From: Prevotellaceae bacterium UBA1786
GTDB taxonomy: Bacteria > Bacteroidota > Bacteroidia > Bacteroidales > Bacteroidaceae
DNA length: 15,983 nucleotides
Reading direction: 5' to 3'
Assembly: GCA_002314525.1 (NCBI GenBank)
Contig: DCGE01000083.1
Span: 1-15,983 of the forward strand
Below, in pieces: positions 14,230-15,983 of this stretch; within the stretch, counting starts at the first letter, position 1, and the number at the start of each line of letters is the position of its first letter. Below the pieces are notes generated by a model that saw nothing but the letters and a program-made list of their open reading frames with translations, was not told the origin of the DNA and did not search any database. The translations under genes and the position numbers were made by a program.

Positions 14230-14350
14230 TTATTTATAAAAAAATACGATGTCTCACTTTCTGATAGTTGAATATTCATATTGACTCATGGTTCCTGAAT
14301 CGTGTTCTGCATGTGTGAACGGAAAAAAGAACCATTTTTTTGGAGAAAAA

Positions 14351-14382
14351 TTTGGTATGAGGGAAATAATGTATTACCTTTG
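14351..14382 (+). promoter_or_regulatory. Promoter of the lipoprotein gene
   Basis: TTTG (14351-14354), 20 nt, TACCTTTG (14375-14382): a textbook Bacteroidota promoter, about 34 nt before the predicted ATG region. The leader before the ATG is very A-rich, as is common for highly translated messages in this phylum. Confidence 0.65.
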
Positions 14383-14421
14383 TGCGAAACTTGAATTTAT
14401 TAACATTAAAAAAACAGAAAA

Positions 14422-14829
14422 ATGAAGAAGATTCTTTTAATGAGCATGCTTTTGCTCGGAGTGATGGTTGGTTTTACATCTTGCAGTGATGATGACAATG
14501 ACAATGGGTCGGGTATTAAGGAAACAGATAAGGAAATGTCCTTGACAGTGAGCATCAAGAATGCGGAAGCCCAGATAATCGCCTATTTCGAAAACGATGT
14601 CTGCACTAGTGGAGAGGCAGTCGTGAAATGCACCTCTGAATATGCTGCACAGGTCTTAATCGTTACACTGAAGACAACCGGTGCTCCTGCAACGATTAAT
14701 GGCACCACAATCACAGTAGATCTTACTTCTACATTGAAAGGATTAAACAAGACACAAGTAAGGCAGTTCCTGGAAAACGATGCCAAAACTTACATAGAAC
14801 TGTTCACAAAAATATTAGAAAATGTATAA
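14422..14829 (+). CDS. Orphan surface lipoprotein of unknown function
   Basis: The 135-residue protein carries a lipoprotein signal ending GFTSC with lipidated Cys21. The residues right after it, SDDDND, match the Bacteroidota surface-export signal for lipoproteins, so the mature protein is probably on the outer face of the outer membrane. The mature domain is about 100 residues with a likely beta-rich middle (EYAAQVLIVTLKTTGAPATI, TITVDLTSTLKG) and a C-terminal helix NKTQVRQFLEND. Two cysteines remain (in DVCTSGEAVVKC), which could form a disulphide. Strong promoter and terminator flank the single gene, suggesting a well-expressed monocistronic unit. I recognise no family. Function unknown. 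Confidence 0.75.
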   Translation: MKKILLMSMLLLGVMVGFTSCSDDDNDNGSGIKETDKEMSLTVSIKNAEAQIIAYFENDVCTSGEAVVKCTSEYAAQVLIVTLKTTGAPATINGTTITVDLTSTLKGLNKTQVRQFLENDAKTYIELFTKILENV

Positions 14830-14835
14830 CATCAG

Positions 14836-14871
14836 AAGAGGGTGCGTCAGAAGTAACTGACGCACCCTCTT
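14836..14871. terminator. Hairpin terminator, 15-bp stem
   Basis: AAGAGGGTGCGTCAG (14836-14850) pairs perfectly with CTGACGCACCCTCTT (14857-14871) around a 6-nt loop. T-runs are poor on both sides, but the very stable stem between convergent genes fits a shared terminator. A second weak hairpin lies at 14894-14914 (CTATTC/GAATAG). Confidence 0.75.
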
Positions 14872-14935
14872 GCATTATGGTGGGTTGTTTTGACTATTCC
14901 GTTTTTTTGAATAGCAGACCTCCACTCCATCTCCA

Positions 14936-15983
14936 CTAACTTCCAACTTCCGACATCGCCTTACCAATCAGTTCCAATGCTTTGATTACGGTCGATCGCG
15001 GACAACCGAGGTTCATCCGCATGTACCCACGTCCGCCGGTTCCAAACATCTCTCCAGGATTCAGACACAGATGGCACTTGTCTGTGAAGAACCGCGTTAG
15101 TTCTTCCTGTGTTCCGTAGCCCAGCCCGCGACAGTCAAGGAATACGAGGAAGGAGGCTTCCGGACGTATCACCTTGATTTTGTCGTTCAGGTGAGCGAGT
15201 CCGTCGGTCAGGCAGTCGATGTTGCCCTCTACATACTCCAACATCTGCCTGCGCCATTCGTCACCATCTTCGCTGTAACATGCTTTGGCACAGTCAAAGG
15301 CAAAGATGTTGCCGAGGTCCATGTCGCTGTTCTGAATATATGAGAAAAACTTCTCCCGGAGTTCGTCGTCGGGTACGATGGTGTGTGCACATACCACTCC
15401 CGGCAGGTTGAAAGTCTTTGATGGTGCCTGGAACGTGATGGCTATACTGCGGGCCTCCTCACTGACGGTGGCAAACGGGATGTGCTGTCGTCCTCCGAGG
15501 ACCATGTCGCAATGTATCTCGTCGCTTACCACCACTACGCCTTCCTCATGGCAGATGTGTGCTACTTCGCGCAGAGTTTCCGCATCCCAGCATTTTCCTC
15601 CCGGATTGTGGGGGTTGCATAGAATCATCATCTTGCACCCCTTGACATCCTGGCGGAGCGTATCCAGATTCATTGTCCATGAACTGTCAGTCCGTTCAAG
15701 TCTGTTCCATACAATGGTTCTCTGGCTGCTTTCCGGAACTATCCGGAACGGATGATACACGGGGTCCTGAATCAGTATCCTGTCACCTTTTTCCGTCAAT
15801 GCCTGCATGGCAAGGTAGATCCCGCTGACCACTCCGGGAATGTAACTGATATCTGAAGGTCTGACTTTCCACTTGAAATGTGTGCTACACCAGTTTGCGA
15901 TACTCTCATAGTATTCCTTTGAAGCGCAGGTATAGCCAAGTACCTGCTGCCTGAGCCTGCGTTGTATGGCATCTATTACGAAT
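14936..15983 (-). CDS. MalY/PatB-type PLP-dependent C-S lyase, 5' end outside the window
   Basis: The frame stays open to the right edge, giving 348 residues of a protein usually about 390 long; the first 40 or so residues are missing. It is a fold-type I PLP enzyme of the MalY/PatB class (cystathionine beta-lyase, C-S lyase), which splits Cys-S conjugates to pyruvate, ammonia and a thiol. Landmarks are GYTCASKEYYESIANW and PGVVSGIYLAMQAL near the start, NPHNPGG, DEIHCD with the pyridine-binding Asp (codon near 15523), and the PLP lysine in FQAPSKTFNLPG (codon near 15418). The C-terminal RMNLGCPRS holds the carboxylate-binding Arg. A GTG at 15832 is an internal codon, not the start. It is convergent with the lipoprotein gene. 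Whether it acts in methionine biosynthesis or sulphide release is unknown. Confidence 0.88.
   Translation of the reverse strand, partial: FVIDAIQRRLRQQVLGYTCASKEYYESIANWCSTHFKWKVRPSDISYIPGVVSGIYLAMQALTEKGDRILIQDPVYHPFRIVPESSQRTIVWNRLERTDSSWTMNLDTLRQDVKGCKMMILCNPHNPGGKCWDAETLREVAHICHEEGVVVVSDEIHCDMVLGGRQHIPFATVSEEARSIAITFQAPSKTFNLPGVVCAHTIVPDDELREKFFSYIQNSDMDLGNIFAFDCAKACYSEDGDEWRRQMLEYVEGNIDCLTDGLAHLNDKIKVIRPEASFLVFLDCRGLGYGTQEELTRFFTDKCHLCLNPGEMFGTGGRGYMRMNLGCPRSTVIKALELIGKAMSEVGS

Overview
The window looks like a chromosomal stretch from a Bacteroidota bacterium, most likely order Bacteroidales and perhaps a Prevotella/Segatella-like gut or oral anaerobe (the genus is inference). Three things support this. 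Many genes are preceded by the Bacteroidota promoter signature TAnnTTTG, in three cases with TTTG exactly 20 nt further upstream. Shine-Dalgarno sequences are scarce. The families present are typical of the group: a DUF4492-CydA-CydB cluster, a lipoprotein with an S-D-D-D export signal after its lipidated Cys, a GH43 arabinanase-like enzyme and a bacterial SUI1 protein. I see no tRNA, rRNA, CRISPR array, prophage or insertion sequence.

Layout. Positions 1-1000 (minus strand) are a partly decayed neighbourhood: an unidentified open frame at the edge, a GNAT acetyltransferase pseudogene with its middle deleted, a CDP-alcohol phosphatidyltransferase, and a 31-residue ORF overlapping it by 4 nt. 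Next come a solitary DUF234-type AAA ATPase (1003-2445) and a cupin-AraC regulator (2670-3515). The regulator is divergent from a four-helix membrane protein (3633-4049) whose histidines match the di-heme pattern of cytochrome b. On the minus strand a ZIP metal transporter and an acyltransferase-3 protein form a pair (5916-4055). On the plus strand a secreted GH43 enzyme and a barrel-like envelope protein form a pair (6059-7928), closed by a strong bidirectional terminator. From 10440 back to 7990 five minus-strand genes lie close together and may be one long transcript: a mini-HTH protein, SUI1, MmcQ/YjbR, TIGR04076 and a secreted alpha/beta hydrolase with a Gly/Met/Pro/Gln repeat inserted in its fold.

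A Nudix hydrolase (10612-11001) converges on a respiratory operon running from 14190 to 11087: DUF4492 small membrane protein, CydA, CydB, and a 68-residue HARE-HTH-like protein starting at a GTG one base after the cydB stop. The cytochrome bd quinol oxidase would let an anaerobe respire or scavenge traces of oxygen; whether the HARE-HTH-like protein regulates it is unknown. The window ends with an orphan surface lipoprotein (14422-14829), which has a near-consensus promoter and a 15-bp terminator hairpin, and a MalY/PatB-type C-S lyase cut off at the right edge.

Most genes are ordinary for the group. The points worth a second look are the HARE-HTH-like protein fused transcriptionally to cydAB, the mini di-heme cytochrome under AraC-type control, the repeat insertion in the hydrolase, and the decayed left end.
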